From: Arthrobacter sp. FW306-07-I
GTDB lineage: Bacteria; Actinomycetota; Actinomycetes; Actinomycetales; Micrococcaceae
Assembly: GCF_021800405.1 (NCBI RefSeq)
Contig: NZ_CP084550.1
Location: forward strand, 1,798,001 to 1,862,000
Reading direction: 5' to 3'
DNA length: 64,000 nucleotides
Positions 57,125 through 64,000 of the stretch are shown one piece after another. Both the position numbers and the translations under genes were made by a program. Below the pieces are notes generated by a model that saw nothing but the letters and a program-made list of their open reading frames with translations, had not been told where the DNA came from and ran no database searches. Position 1 is the first letter of the stretch; every line of letters begins with the position of its first letter.

Positions 57125-59098
57125 TTGGGAATCTTGGACACCATCCGGAATCCGCAGGACCTGAACGAGTTGACCGAGGAACAGCTGGAACAGCTGGCTT
57201 CGGAGATCAGGGACTTCCTGATCACGAACGTCTCCCAGACGGGCGGCCACCTCGGGCCCAACCTCGGCGTCGTGGAACTGACGCTGGCCGTGCACCGCAT
57301 CTTCGAATCTCCCCGTGACAGCATCGTCTTTGATACGGGCCACCAGTCCTACGTGCACAAGCTCCTCACCGGGCGCCAGGACTTCAGCACCCTCCGGCAG
57401 GAAGGCGGCCTCTCCGGCTACCCTGCCCGGGCCGAATCCGAACACGACATCGTGGAAAGCTCCCACGCGTCATCGTCCCTGTCCTGGGCCGACGGCATCT
57501 CCCGCGCCCGCCAGCTCATCGGTGAAGGTGACCGGCACGTGGTGGCCATCGTGGGTGACGGCGCCCTCACCGGCGGCATGGCCTGGGAGGCCATCAACAA
57601 CATCGCAGCCGACAAGAAGCGCCGCGTGGTGATCGTGGTCAACGACAACGGCCGCTCCTATGCACCCACCGTGGGCGGATTTGCTGACTACCTTGCCTCA
57701 CTTCGCCCCACCATCGACTCCTTCCGCGCCGCCCCTGCCTACGAGGGCGCCCTGGACTGGTGGAAGAAGAGGCTGCAGAACGGCGGCCCCGTAGGCCAGT
57801 TCACCTACAAGAGCCTGCATGCCATGAAAAAGGGCATCAAGGACTGGTGGGCACCGCAGGGCATGTTCGAGGACCTCGGCATGAAATACATCGGCCCCGT
57901 GGACGGCCACAACCTCCAGGCGATGGAGAATGCACTGTCCACTGCGAAGAACTACGGCGGCCCGGTCATCGTTCACGCGATGACGGAAAAGGGCCACGGC
58001 TACGCTCCGGCCCGCGCCCATGAAGCCGACCAGTTCCACGCCGTCGGCATCATCGACCCCGAAACCGGCGAGCCCACCGGCACGGGCAGCGCACAGTCCT
58101 GGACCTCGGTGTTCGCGGACGAGATCGCCGCCATCGCCGACGAACGCGACGACATCGTCGGCATCACCGGGGCCATGCTGATCCCGGTGGGCCTGCACAA
58201 GTTTGCAGCCAAGCACCCCAAACGGGTCATCGACGTCGGCATCGCCGAACAACATGCCCTGACCGCCGCCGCAGGCATGGCCTTCGGCGGGCTGCACCCC
58301 GTCGTGGCCGTCTACGCCACGTTCCTGAACCGCGCCTTCGACCAGCTGCTCATGGATGTCGCCCTCCACAAGGCAGGCGTCACCATCGTCCTGGACCGCG
58401 CCGGCGTCACCGGACCCGACGGTGCCAGCCATCACGGCATGTGGGACATGGCCATGGTCCAGATCGTTCCCGGACTGCACCTGGCCGCGCCCCGTGACGC
58501 CACCCGGCTCCGCGAGGAACTCCGCGAGGCCGTTGCCATCAGTGACGCTCCCAGCGTGGTGCGGTTCTCCAAAGGATCCGTCGGCCCGGCAGTGGAGGCC
58601 CTGGAACGGCTCAGCGACGGCGTGGACGTCCTGGCCCGCCGTCCCTCCGGCTCCACCGAAAATGACGTGCTGATCGTCAGCGTCGGGGCCATGTCGGAGC
58701 TGGCCCTCGATGTCTCCAACCGGCTCGGCGCCCAAGGCATCAGCACCACCGTGGTGGACCCCCGTTGGGTCCTCCCGGTCCGCCGCTCCATCATTGCGCT
58801 GGCCTCACACCACCGCCTGGTGATCTGCATCGAAGACGGCGTCCGGGCCGGCGGCGTGGGCTCCCGCATCCGCCAGGAAATGCGGGCGGCAGGAGTGGAC
58901 ACCGCCCTGAACGAGGTGGGCCTGCCCGTCGAGTTCCTGGACCACGGCACCCGCAACCAGGTGCTGGAGCGTGTCGGGCTCACCGCCCAGCAGATCACGC
59001 ACGACGTCGTGGCGCAGGTCCTGGGCACGAAGGTTCCGTTTGCGCGTCCCCTCCCCGGGCAGCAGCACCCCACCACCGGCAGCCTTCCGATCCTGTGA
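57125..59098 (+). CDS. dxs: 1-deoxy-D-xylulose-5-phosphate synthase
   Basis: 657 residues; thiamine diphosphate enzyme making DXP from pyruvate and glyceraldehyde 3-phosphate, entry to the MEP isoprenoid pathway. Motifs: [17 protein letters not shown] (about 36-52), the TPP motif [16 protein letters not shown] (about 145-160) with the following NDN, and [19 protein letters not shown] (about 422-440). The start is TTG 57125 with AAGGAGGG at 57113-57120; upstream ATG or GTG codons in frame lie in the previous gene's tail or terminator. The stop overlaps the next gene's start (GTGA). Confidence 0.95.
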   Translation: MGILDTIRNPQDLNELTEEQLEQLASEIRDFLITNVSQTGGHLGPNLGVVELTLAVHRIFESPRDSIVFDTGHQSYVHKLLTGRQDFSTLRQEGGLSGYPARAESEHDIVESSHASSSLSWADGISRARQLIGEGDRHVVAIVGDGALTGGMAWEAINNIAADKKRRVVIVVNDNGRSYAPTVGGFADYLASLRPTIDSFRAAPAYEGALDWWKKRLQNGGPVGQFTYKSLHAMKKGIKDWWAPQGMFEDLGMKYIGPVDGHNLQAMENALSTAKNYGGPVIVHAMTEKGHGYAPARAHEADQFHAVGIIDPETGEPTGTGSAQSWTSVFADEIAAIADERDDIVGITGAMLIPVGLHKFAAKHPKRVIDVGIAEQHALTAAAGMAFGGLHPVVAVYATFLNRAFDQLLMDVALHKAGVTIVLDRAGVTGPDGASHHGMWDMAMVQIVPGLHLAAPRDATRLREELREAVAISDAPSVVRFSKGSVGPAVEALERLSDGVDVLARRPSGSTENDVLIVSVGAMSELALDVSNRLGAQGISTTVVDPRWVLPVRRSIIALASHHRLVICIEDGVRAGGVGSRIRQEMRAAGVDTALNEVGLPVEFLDHGTRNQVLERVGLTAQQITHDVVAQVLGTKVPFARPLPGQQHPTTGSLPIL

Positions 59099-59715
59099 GG
59101 GACGAGGACGAACTGAAGTATCCCGGCCCTGCCGGGGAGTCCGGACCGGTTCTGCACACCACCACGACCAGGGTCCCCAACGGACTGCAGCCGGGCCAGC
59201 TGGTGGTTTCCCGGAACCGCAAGTGGAACGGGAAGGCCCACTGGGTGGTGCCCGGGCAGTACATCGGCGAAGACCAGCACGGATGGTGGATCTTCCAAGG
59301 CACCAACGAGTTCTGCTCCCGCCCCGGCGCTGCCTTCTACACGCGCTCCGACGCGGTCCTGCTGGTGCCGCGCCAGGGTGACTGGGTGGCCACGTTCTAC
59401 GACTCAGCCCACCCGGGCGGCGTCCGCGTGTACATTGATCTCGCCGTCGGCCACGAGTGGACGCACATCCGTCCCACCGTGACCGAGTTCCATGTGATCG
59501 ACATGGACCTCGACGTTATCCGGACCGACAGCCGCGGTGTCTTCATCGACGACCAGGACGAATTCGCGGAACACAGCGTCTCCATGCACTACCCGGAGCG
59601 GCTGATCCAGGACATCCAGGCCGCAGCGGACGATCTCTACCACGCAGTAAAGGCGCAGCAGGCGCCCTTCGACGGCACCGACGTCGACTGGTTTACCAAA
59701 GGACGCAACATATGA
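59095..59715 (+). CDS. DUF402 protein
   Basis: 206 residues. The DUF402 domain, a compact beta-barrel found in some nucleotide phosphatases and RNA-binding proteins, is recognisable: [47 protein letters not shown] and then DQDEFAEHS. Aspartates such as those in DMDLDVI could bind metal, as in known members. GTG start overlapping dxs. The last codons overlap the unknown gene next. Confidence 0.82.
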   Translation: MRDEDELKYPGPAGESGPVLHTTTTRVPNGLQPGQLVVSRNRKWNGKAHWVVPGQYIGEDQHGWWIFQGTNEFCSRPGAAFYTRSDAVLLVPRQGDWVATFYDSAHPGGVRVYIDLAVGHEWTHIRPTVTEFHVIDMDLDVIRTDSRGVFIDDQDEFAEHSVSMHYPERLIQDIQAAADDLYHAVKAQQAPFDGTDVDWFTKGRNI

Positions 59716-60272
59716 GCGGCATTGTCAGGGTCTACAAGCGCGACGACGAGGGCGCCCTCCAGTTCAGGGAGGCCTGGTTCGACGAGGACTACTCCCAGTT
59801 CGTGATGAATTTCGGTGCCGTGGGGCACCAGAGCAAGACGGAGGAGACCGACGTCCCCGACGCCGCTGCTGCCGACGCGCTCCTGGACGCCTTCGCGGCC
59901 CAGTGCGCCGAGGACGGCTACGTCGAAATCCCCAATGAGGAGCAGTCCTGGGTGGTGGCCCAGTTCGCCCTCAAGACCAAGGAAGGCACGGAGCGGGACC
60001 GCTACCTGGAGCAGAAGGCCAAGGACGCGCTGATCAGCCACCTGGCATGGCGCGGCCTGGGCACGGTGGAACGCTCCGAGTTCACCGACTACAAGCTCAA
60101 CATCTTCTGCCTGTGCCCGGATGTGAACAAAGCGGTCAATGCCATCAAGGTCTGCATCCGCGGCGAGGACCTGGACTTCACCAAGCTCAGCATCGGTGCC
60201 GCTCCCTACAATGACCCGGACCATTTCAAACTCAAGCACTCAGCCAAGCCCGCCGGCGGCTTCAGCCTCTAG
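59712..60272 (+). CDS. Unknown conserved-looking cytoplasmic protein
   Basis: 186 residues, no signal or membrane helix. I do not recognise a family. It begins [22 protein letters not shown] and has a C-terminal region with KLNIFCLCPDVNKAVNAIKVCIRG, containing three cysteines that might bind metal. The ATG at 59712 overlaps the DUF402 stop (ATGA), so it is translated with DUF402 and dxs; the three form a coupled run. Confidence 0.7.
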   Translation: MSGIVRVYKRDDEGALQFREAWFDEDYSQFVMNFGAVGHQSKTEETDVPDAAAADALLDAFAAQCAEDGYVEIPNEEQSWVVAQFALKTKEGTERDRYLEQKAKDALISHLAWRGLGTVERSEFTDYKLNIFCLCPDVNKAVNAIKVCIRGEDLDFTKLSIGAAPYNDPDHFKLKHSAKPAGGFSL

Positions 60273-60281
60273 GAGACAGCC

Positions 60282-61259
60282 TTGACCAGTTACCGCCGCC
60301 TCGGAAAATCAGGCCTTACCGTCTCCACCGTGGGACTTGGCTGCAACAACCTGGGCCGGGCGAACACCGCCACGGAGTCGCAGGACGCAACTGACGCCGT
60401 CGTCCATGCCGCCCTCGACGCCGGCATCACCCTGTTCGACGTCGCAGACACTTACGGCCGGGAACCTGGCCTCAGCGAGACCATGCTCGGCAAGGCCCTC
60501 GGCGCCCGGCGTGGCGACGTGGTCCTGGCCACCAAGTTTGGGATGGACGCCAAAGGCGCCAATGGCCCGGACTTCGGCGCCCGCGGCTCCCGGCGTTACA
60601 TCATGGAGGCGGTGGAAGCCTCGCTGCGCCGGCTGGGCACCGACTGGATTGACCTGTACCAGTTCCACACCCCGGACCCGCTGACTCCCATCGATGAGAC
60701 CCTGGCAGCGCTGGACACCCTGGTCCGCAGCGGCAAGGTCCGCTACATCGGGCACTCCAACCGGTCCGGCTGGCAGATTGCCCAGGCGGAGTACGTGGCC
60801 CGGGAACTGGGCACTGAACGCTTCATCTCCTCGCAGAACCACTACAACCTCCTGGACCGGCGCGCCGAACTCGAAGTGACCCCGGCCGCCGAGGAGTTCG
60901 GCCTGGGCGTGCTGCCGTACTTCCCGCTGGCCAACGGGCTGCTCACCGGCAAGTACGCGCCGGGCCACGCGCCAGAGGGGTCCCGCCTCAGCCACACCCG
61001 CACCAACCTGGTGAACGACGCCGACTGGGACCAGTTGGGCCAGTACAGCGCCTTCGCCAAGGAGCGCGGCCTGACGGAAATTGAGGTGGCTTTCTCCTGG
61101 CTCGCCGCCCAGCCCTCGGTGGCCAGCGTCATCGCCGGCGCCACCAGGCCGGAGCAGGTCAGGCAGAACGCGGAAGCGGCCAACTGGGTCCCCACCCCGG
61201 ACGAGCTCGCCGCCCTGGATGAGATCTTCCCCGCAGTGCCCAAGGTGGCGCTCTTCTAG
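60282..61259 (+). CDS. Aldo/keto reductase
   Basis: 325 residues, TIM-barrel NADPH-dependent oxidoreductase. The catalytic tetrad is visible: D and Y in VADTYGREPG, K in VLATKFGMD and H in YQFHTPDPLTP. The C-terminal SVIAGATRPEQVRQNAEA binds NADP(H). The N-terminus MTSYRRLGKSGLTVSTVGLG fits the general AKR subgroup (YajO/Gfo-like), so the physiological substrate is open. TTG start at 60282 with AGGAGA five to six bases upstream. Confidence 0.9.
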   Translation: MTSYRRLGKSGLTVSTVGLGCNNLGRANTATESQDATDAVVHAALDAGITLFDVADTYGREPGLSETMLGKALGARRGDVVLATKFGMDAKGANGPDFGARGSRRYIMEAVEASLRRLGTDWIDLYQFHTPDPLTPIDETLAALDTLVRSGKVRYIGHSNRSGWQIAQAEYVARELGTERFISSQNHYNLLDRRAELEVTPAAEEFGLGVLPYFPLANGLLTGKYAPGHAPEGSRLSHTRTNLVNDADWDQLGQYSAFAKERGLTEIEVAFSWLAAQPSVASVIAGATRPEQVRQNAEAANWVPTPDELAALDEIFPAVPKVALF

Positions 61260-61265
61260 GCAGCC

Positions 61266-62291
61266 GTGCCCGCCTACCTGCTGGATGTCGATACCGGCAT
61301 CGACGACGCCCTGGCGCTTGCCTACCTTGCCGCCCTCCCGGACACCGAATTCGTGGCGGTGACGGCCACGCCGGGGAACGTGGACGCGGACCAGGTGGCC
61401 CGCAACACCCTGGCGCTGCTGGAACTGTGCGGCCGGCCCGGAGTAGAGGTGGCGGTAGGGGCGCGCAAGCCGCTGTCCATCCCGCTGCTCACCACCCCCG
61501 AAACCCACGGACCCCAGGGCATCGGCTACGCCGTGCTGCCTGAACCATCGGGGCAGCTCAGCACCCGGAACGCCGTGGACCTCTGGATCGAACACGCCAG
61601 GGCCCGGCCGGGGGAACTCACTGCGCTGATCACGGCCCCGCTGACCAACTTCGCCCTGGCGCTGCGGAAGGAACCGGAACTTCCCGATCTCCTGGCCAAG
61701 GTGGTGATCATGGGTGGTGCCTTCTACCACCAGGGCAACACCACGCCCACGGCCGAGTGGAACACCCACGTGGATCCCCACGCCGCGAAGGAGGTGTACG
61801 CCGCATACCGGGGCCGGCCGGAGGAGAAGCTGCCCATAGTCTGCTCTTTGGACACCACGGAGCGCATGGAGTTGCACCCTGCCCACGTCCAGGCGCTTGC
61901 CGAGGCCGCCGGGGCCACCGTCCCTGAACTGGTTCTCCCCGAAGACCCGGAGGGCCGGCGCAGCACCTCCGACAACAGCCTGGTCAGGCACCTGTCGGAT
62001 GCGCTCCGCTTCTACTTCGAATTCCACCGGCATTACGACCAGGGGTACCTGGCCCACGTCCACGATTTTTTCGCCGCCGGAGTCGCCGCCGGCACGCTCG
62101 AGTACACCGCCCGGCCCGCCACCGTGGACGTGGAAACGGACTCACCGCTCCTGGTGGGGACCACCGTGGCTGACTTCCGCGGGCTCTGGGGCGCGCCGCC
62201 GAACGCCCGGGTGGTGTCCGGGAACAACCCCCGGCAGGCCTTTGGTGAGCTGGTGTCCGCCGTCGGGAGACTGGCCCGCCGCGTGGGGTAG
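61266..62291 (+). CDS. Nucleoside hydrolase
   Basis: 341 residues; hydrolyses N-glycosidic bonds of ribonucleosides to base plus ribose. The calcium motif DVDTGIDDALAL is at residues 7-18, with the NxxGNxxxxQ-like ATPGNVDADQVARN (about 35-48) and LTNFALALRKEPEL. A typical C-terminal HxxD (EWNTHVDPHAAKE about 160-172) completes the site. GTG start, six bases after the AKR stop, so the two form an operon. An ECF transporter S component follows, possibly linked to nucleoside or base uptake (inference). Confidence 0.9.
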   Translation: MPAYLLDVDTGIDDALALAYLAALPDTEFVAVTATPGNVDADQVARNTLALLELCGRPGVEVAVGARKPLSIPLLTTPETHGPQGIGYAVLPEPSGQLSTRNAVDLWIEHARARPGELTALITAPLTNFALALRKEPELPDLLAKVVIMGGAFYHQGNTTPTAEWNTHVDPHAAKEVYAAYRGRPEEKLPIVCSLDTTERMELHPAHVQALAEAAGATVPELVLPEDPEGRRSTSDNSLVRHLSDALRFYFEFHRHYDQGYLAHVHDFFAAGVAAGTLEYTARPATVDVETDSPLLVGTTVADFRGLWGAPPNARVVSGNNPRQAFGELVSAVGRLARRVG

Positions 62292-62370
62292 CCGGAGGGC
62301 AGGCGAACAGGGGTAAAACGGGCTGCACCGGGTGGTGGTCCTCCACGGGACGCTGCCGGGGAATGGCCGG

Positions 62371-62492
62371 TAGAATGGGCACCGGACCGGCCCGGCGCAG
62401 TTGCCGCCGGCTGCTGCCGAGGTGACATAGGCAGCCACACTCCGGCCCGGTACTGGCCGGGCCACTGCCTGCACCCCAAAGGAACATTCCCC
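62371..62492 (+). promoter_or_regulatory. Structured leader of the ECF transporter gene
   Basis: TAGAAT (62371-62376) is a likely -10 box; transcription would start near 62383 and leave a leader of about 110 bases. Within it, 62421-62475 can fold into one long stem of three parts: GGTG/CACC, AGGCAG/CTGCCT and GGCCCGG/CCGGGCC, with internal loops and a TACTGG apical loop. A second hairpin lies before it. AAAGGAA precedes the ATG. It may be a riboswitch; no known class matches. Confidence 0.4.
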
Positions 62493-63347
62493 ATGTCATC
62501 GCCCTCTCTGACGCTCCCGTCACAGGAACGCTCACCGGCGCGCCGCCGCCTGCTGGAGATCCTCGGCGCCCTGGCCATCGCCGCCACCTACATCTACCTT
62601 GTGCTCAACCAGCCGGCCGATATCACCGGCGGCCCGGGCAGCGCGTCCGCCCTGATTGCCCTCACCGGCTTCCTTGCGGGGGCCGTCCTGCTGATCGTCG
62701 CCGTCCTGCCCACCCTGCCCGCGTCCACCCTGGTGCTGATCCCCGTGGCCCTGGTCCTCAACATCGTGCTGGGGCAGTTTGTCGGCAGCACCCTGGTGCC
62801 CTTCTACCTCGATGCCATCGGCACGGTGCTGATCGCAGTCCTGGCCGGACCGGCAGCCGGCGCAGCCACCGGTGCCCTCAGCAGCATCGTCTGGTCCTTC
62901 TTCAACCCCACGGTGCTGCCGTTCGCTGCCGGCGCCGCGCTCATCGGTTGCCTGGCAGGACTAGCGGCACGCTACGGACTGTTCCGCCGTTTCTACCTGG
63001 CTCCGATCGCCGGCTTCATCACCGGGATCGTCGCGGGCGTGGTCTCCGCTCCGGTGGCCGCCTTCGTTTTCGGCGGAACCTCCGGTGTGGCGACGGGCGC
63101 CATCGTCAGCGCCTTCCGGGCCATGGGGGACAGCCTGCTGGGTGCCATCACGAAGCAGGCCTTGATCTCCGATCCCATGGACAAGGCGATCGTGTTCACC
63201 ATCGTCGCCATCCTGGCCTACGCGCTGCCCCGCCGGGCACGCCAGCAGTTCCCGTTCATCCGGCGCCACCGAGTCCTTGCCGGAGACGCCTCGTCTGCCG
63301 AGGCCCGCACGGACGCCCCGGCCCCGGGTACAGCTGCGAAAGGCTGA
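62493..63347 (+). CDS. ECF transporter S component, substrate unknown
   Basis: 284 residues with six membrane helices, ending in a basic/acidic tail. The run LVPFYLDAIGTVLIAVLAGPAAGAATG (about 105-130), with a small-residue helix before it, is the ECF S-component style. S components pick the vitamin or metabolite; the T component (EcfT) and two ATPases energise it. The EcfT gene follows nine bases later and a nucleoside hydrolase lies upstream, so a nucleoside-related or thiamine-related substrate is possible but not shown. The leader before it is heavily structured. Confidence 0.8.
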   Translation: MSSPSLTLPSQERSPARRRLLEILGALAIAATYIYLVLNQPADITGGPGSASALIALTGFLAGAVLLIVAVLPTLPASTLVLIPVALVLNIVLGQFVGSTLVPFYLDAIGTVLIAVLAGPAAGAATGALSSIVWSFFNPTVLPFAAGAALIGCLAGLAARYGLFRRFYLAPIAGFITGIVAGVVSAPVAAFVFGGTSGVATGAIVSAFRAMGDSLLGAITKQALISDPMDKAIVFTIVAILAYALPRRARQQFPFIRRHRVLAGDASSAEARTDAPAPGTAAKG

Positions 63348-63356
63348 CCGGACCCT

Positions 63357-64000
63357 GTGACAGCATCCCCGGCAGGCAGGACCGCGGCGGGCGCCAGGCG
63401 GACGCGGCTTAATCCGCTGACCCTGCTGGCGGCTGCCGGCAGCACGGCGGCCATTACGACGGCGGCAGCAAGCTGGCAGCTGTCAGTCGCCGTGGTTGCC
63501 GCGTCGCTTGGCCTGTCGCTGGCAGGTGGCACAGCCCGCCGCGTGCTGCCGGCGGCCGCAGCGGTCCTGGTTCCGCTTGGCCTGTCACTGCTTGTCCTGC
63601 ACGGATTGTTTTTCCCTGAAGGCCGCACGGTCCTGGCCGAGTGGGGACCTGCCCGCATCACGGCAGAGGGCCTGGACTTCGCGGGCCGGCGGATCCTGCA
63701 GCTGGCCGCCGTCGTTCTGGCGCTGCTGCTGTTTTCCTTCAGCGTTAGGGTGCCTGACCTTGTGGCCGCGTTGTCCGCCCGCGGCGTGCAGGGCCGGTTC
63801 GCATTCGTGCTGGCGTCCACCCTGACCTTGCTGCCTGCCATCACCGCACGCGCACAACGGATCCGGCAGGCCCAGGAATCACGTGGCCTGGTGGTCACCC
63901 GCAGCCTGGTGTCCCGGGTTGACGCGTTCCGGCTGCAGGCCGTCCCCCTGGTGCTGTCGCTGATCGAGGATGCCGGAACCAGGGCGGCGGCTTTGGAGGC
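63357..64000 (+). CDS. ECF transporter T component (EcfT), partial at window end
   Basis: 214 residues from GTG 63357 to the edge, no stop. Membrane helices (about 22-38, 43-60, 63-84, 112-132) precede a cytoplasmic coupling part. The first Ala-Arg-Gly coupling motif appears as QAQESRGL (about 170-177), and the last residues seen, TRAAALEA, are the beginning of the second. The family is normally about 240-270 residues, so only the C-terminus is missing. The ATPase genes should follow beyond the window. Starts nine bases after the S component, so an operon. Confidence 0.8.
   Translation, partial: MTASPAGRTAAGARRTRLNPLTLLAAAGSTAAITTAAASWQLSVAVVAASLGLSLAGGTARRVLPAAAAVLVPLGLSLLVLHGLFFPEGRTVLAEWGPARITAEGLDFAGRRILQLAAVVLALLLFSFSVRVPDLVAALSARGVQGRFAFVLASTLTLLPAITARAQRIRQAQESRGLVVTRSLVSRVDAFRLQAVPLVLSLIEDAGTRAAALE

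Noticed and set aside
62383..62492. Cobalamin riboswitch in the ECF leader, suggested by GCCACTG
   Set aside because: The leader is too short and lacks the other conserved parts of that class; kept only as an unclassified structured leader.

Overview
The window is a 64-kb piece of a high-GC actinobacterial chromosome. Gene content, GTG/TTG start usage and protein relatedness point to the Micrococcaceae, most likely Arthrobacter or Pseudarthrobacter (inferred from gene content; no database search was possible). It is almost fully coding, mostly housekeeping, with no CRISPR array, prophage, rRNA or tRNA that I could recognise. About 49 genes are supported; one is cut at each window edge.

Region 1 (1-14.8 kb) is a lipoate / 2-oxoacid dehydrogenase block read mainly leftwards: pepA, lpdA, sucB-type E2, a small membrane protein, an OsmC peroxiredoxin, a TIGR01777 epimerase, lipB, lipA and a DUF4191 gene. 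From memory, the M. tuberculosis order pepB-dlaT-Rv2216-lipB-lipA-Rv2219 is similar. A tricorn protease and an unusual Ser/Thr kinase interrupt it on the + strand. LipB and LipA make the lipoyl group that the E2 carries and that Lpd re-oxidises.

Region 2 (15-23.3 kb, + strand) holds a PAC2 protein, an MFS transporter, a DUF4192 protein, the primary sigma factor sigA, a small zinc-ribbon protein (reverse strand) and topoisomerase IV subunit B (parE).

Region 3 (23.4-36.1 kb) lies between convergent parE and parC. A BlaI-type repressor and a BlaR1-type M56 protease face cydA-cydB-cydDC, which encode the high-affinity cytochrome bd oxidase and its assembly transporter. Three perfect TTCTAC-N5-GTAGAA palindromes lie in the divergent promoter region, and a near-perfect fourth copy lies 15 kb away at another promoter. 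This is the most interesting regulatory system seen. A DinB-fold gene and an ABC exporter pair follow.

Region 4 (36.2-46.4 kb): a GNAT/acyl-CoA-ligase fusion (protein acetyltransferase type), DUF5998, a phosphodiesterase-like enzyme and thymidine kinase; then a probable accessory insert (small membrane protein, DUF222/HNH protein, RibD-type reductase); then sepH and DUF3093 on the reverse strand.

Region 5 (46.5-62.3 kb) resembles the dut-to-dxs segment of mycobacterial genomes: dut, DUF3710, OB-fold protein, DUF3159, two RCK potassium regulators (CeoB/CeoC type), a KimA-like permease, an RNA methyltransferase, aconitase and dxs, followed by DUF402, an unknown protein, an aldo-keto reductase and a nucleoside hydrolase. 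Region 6 (62.3-64 kb) starts an ECF vitamin/nucleoside-type transporter (S component, then a T component cut by the window end) behind a strongly structured leader.

Several genes show a TANNNT box about six bases before the start codon and no leader, i.e. probable leaderless mRNAs. Gene starts were set from Shine-Dalgarno sites, such -10 boxes, overlaps with the upstream stop, and family N-termini.
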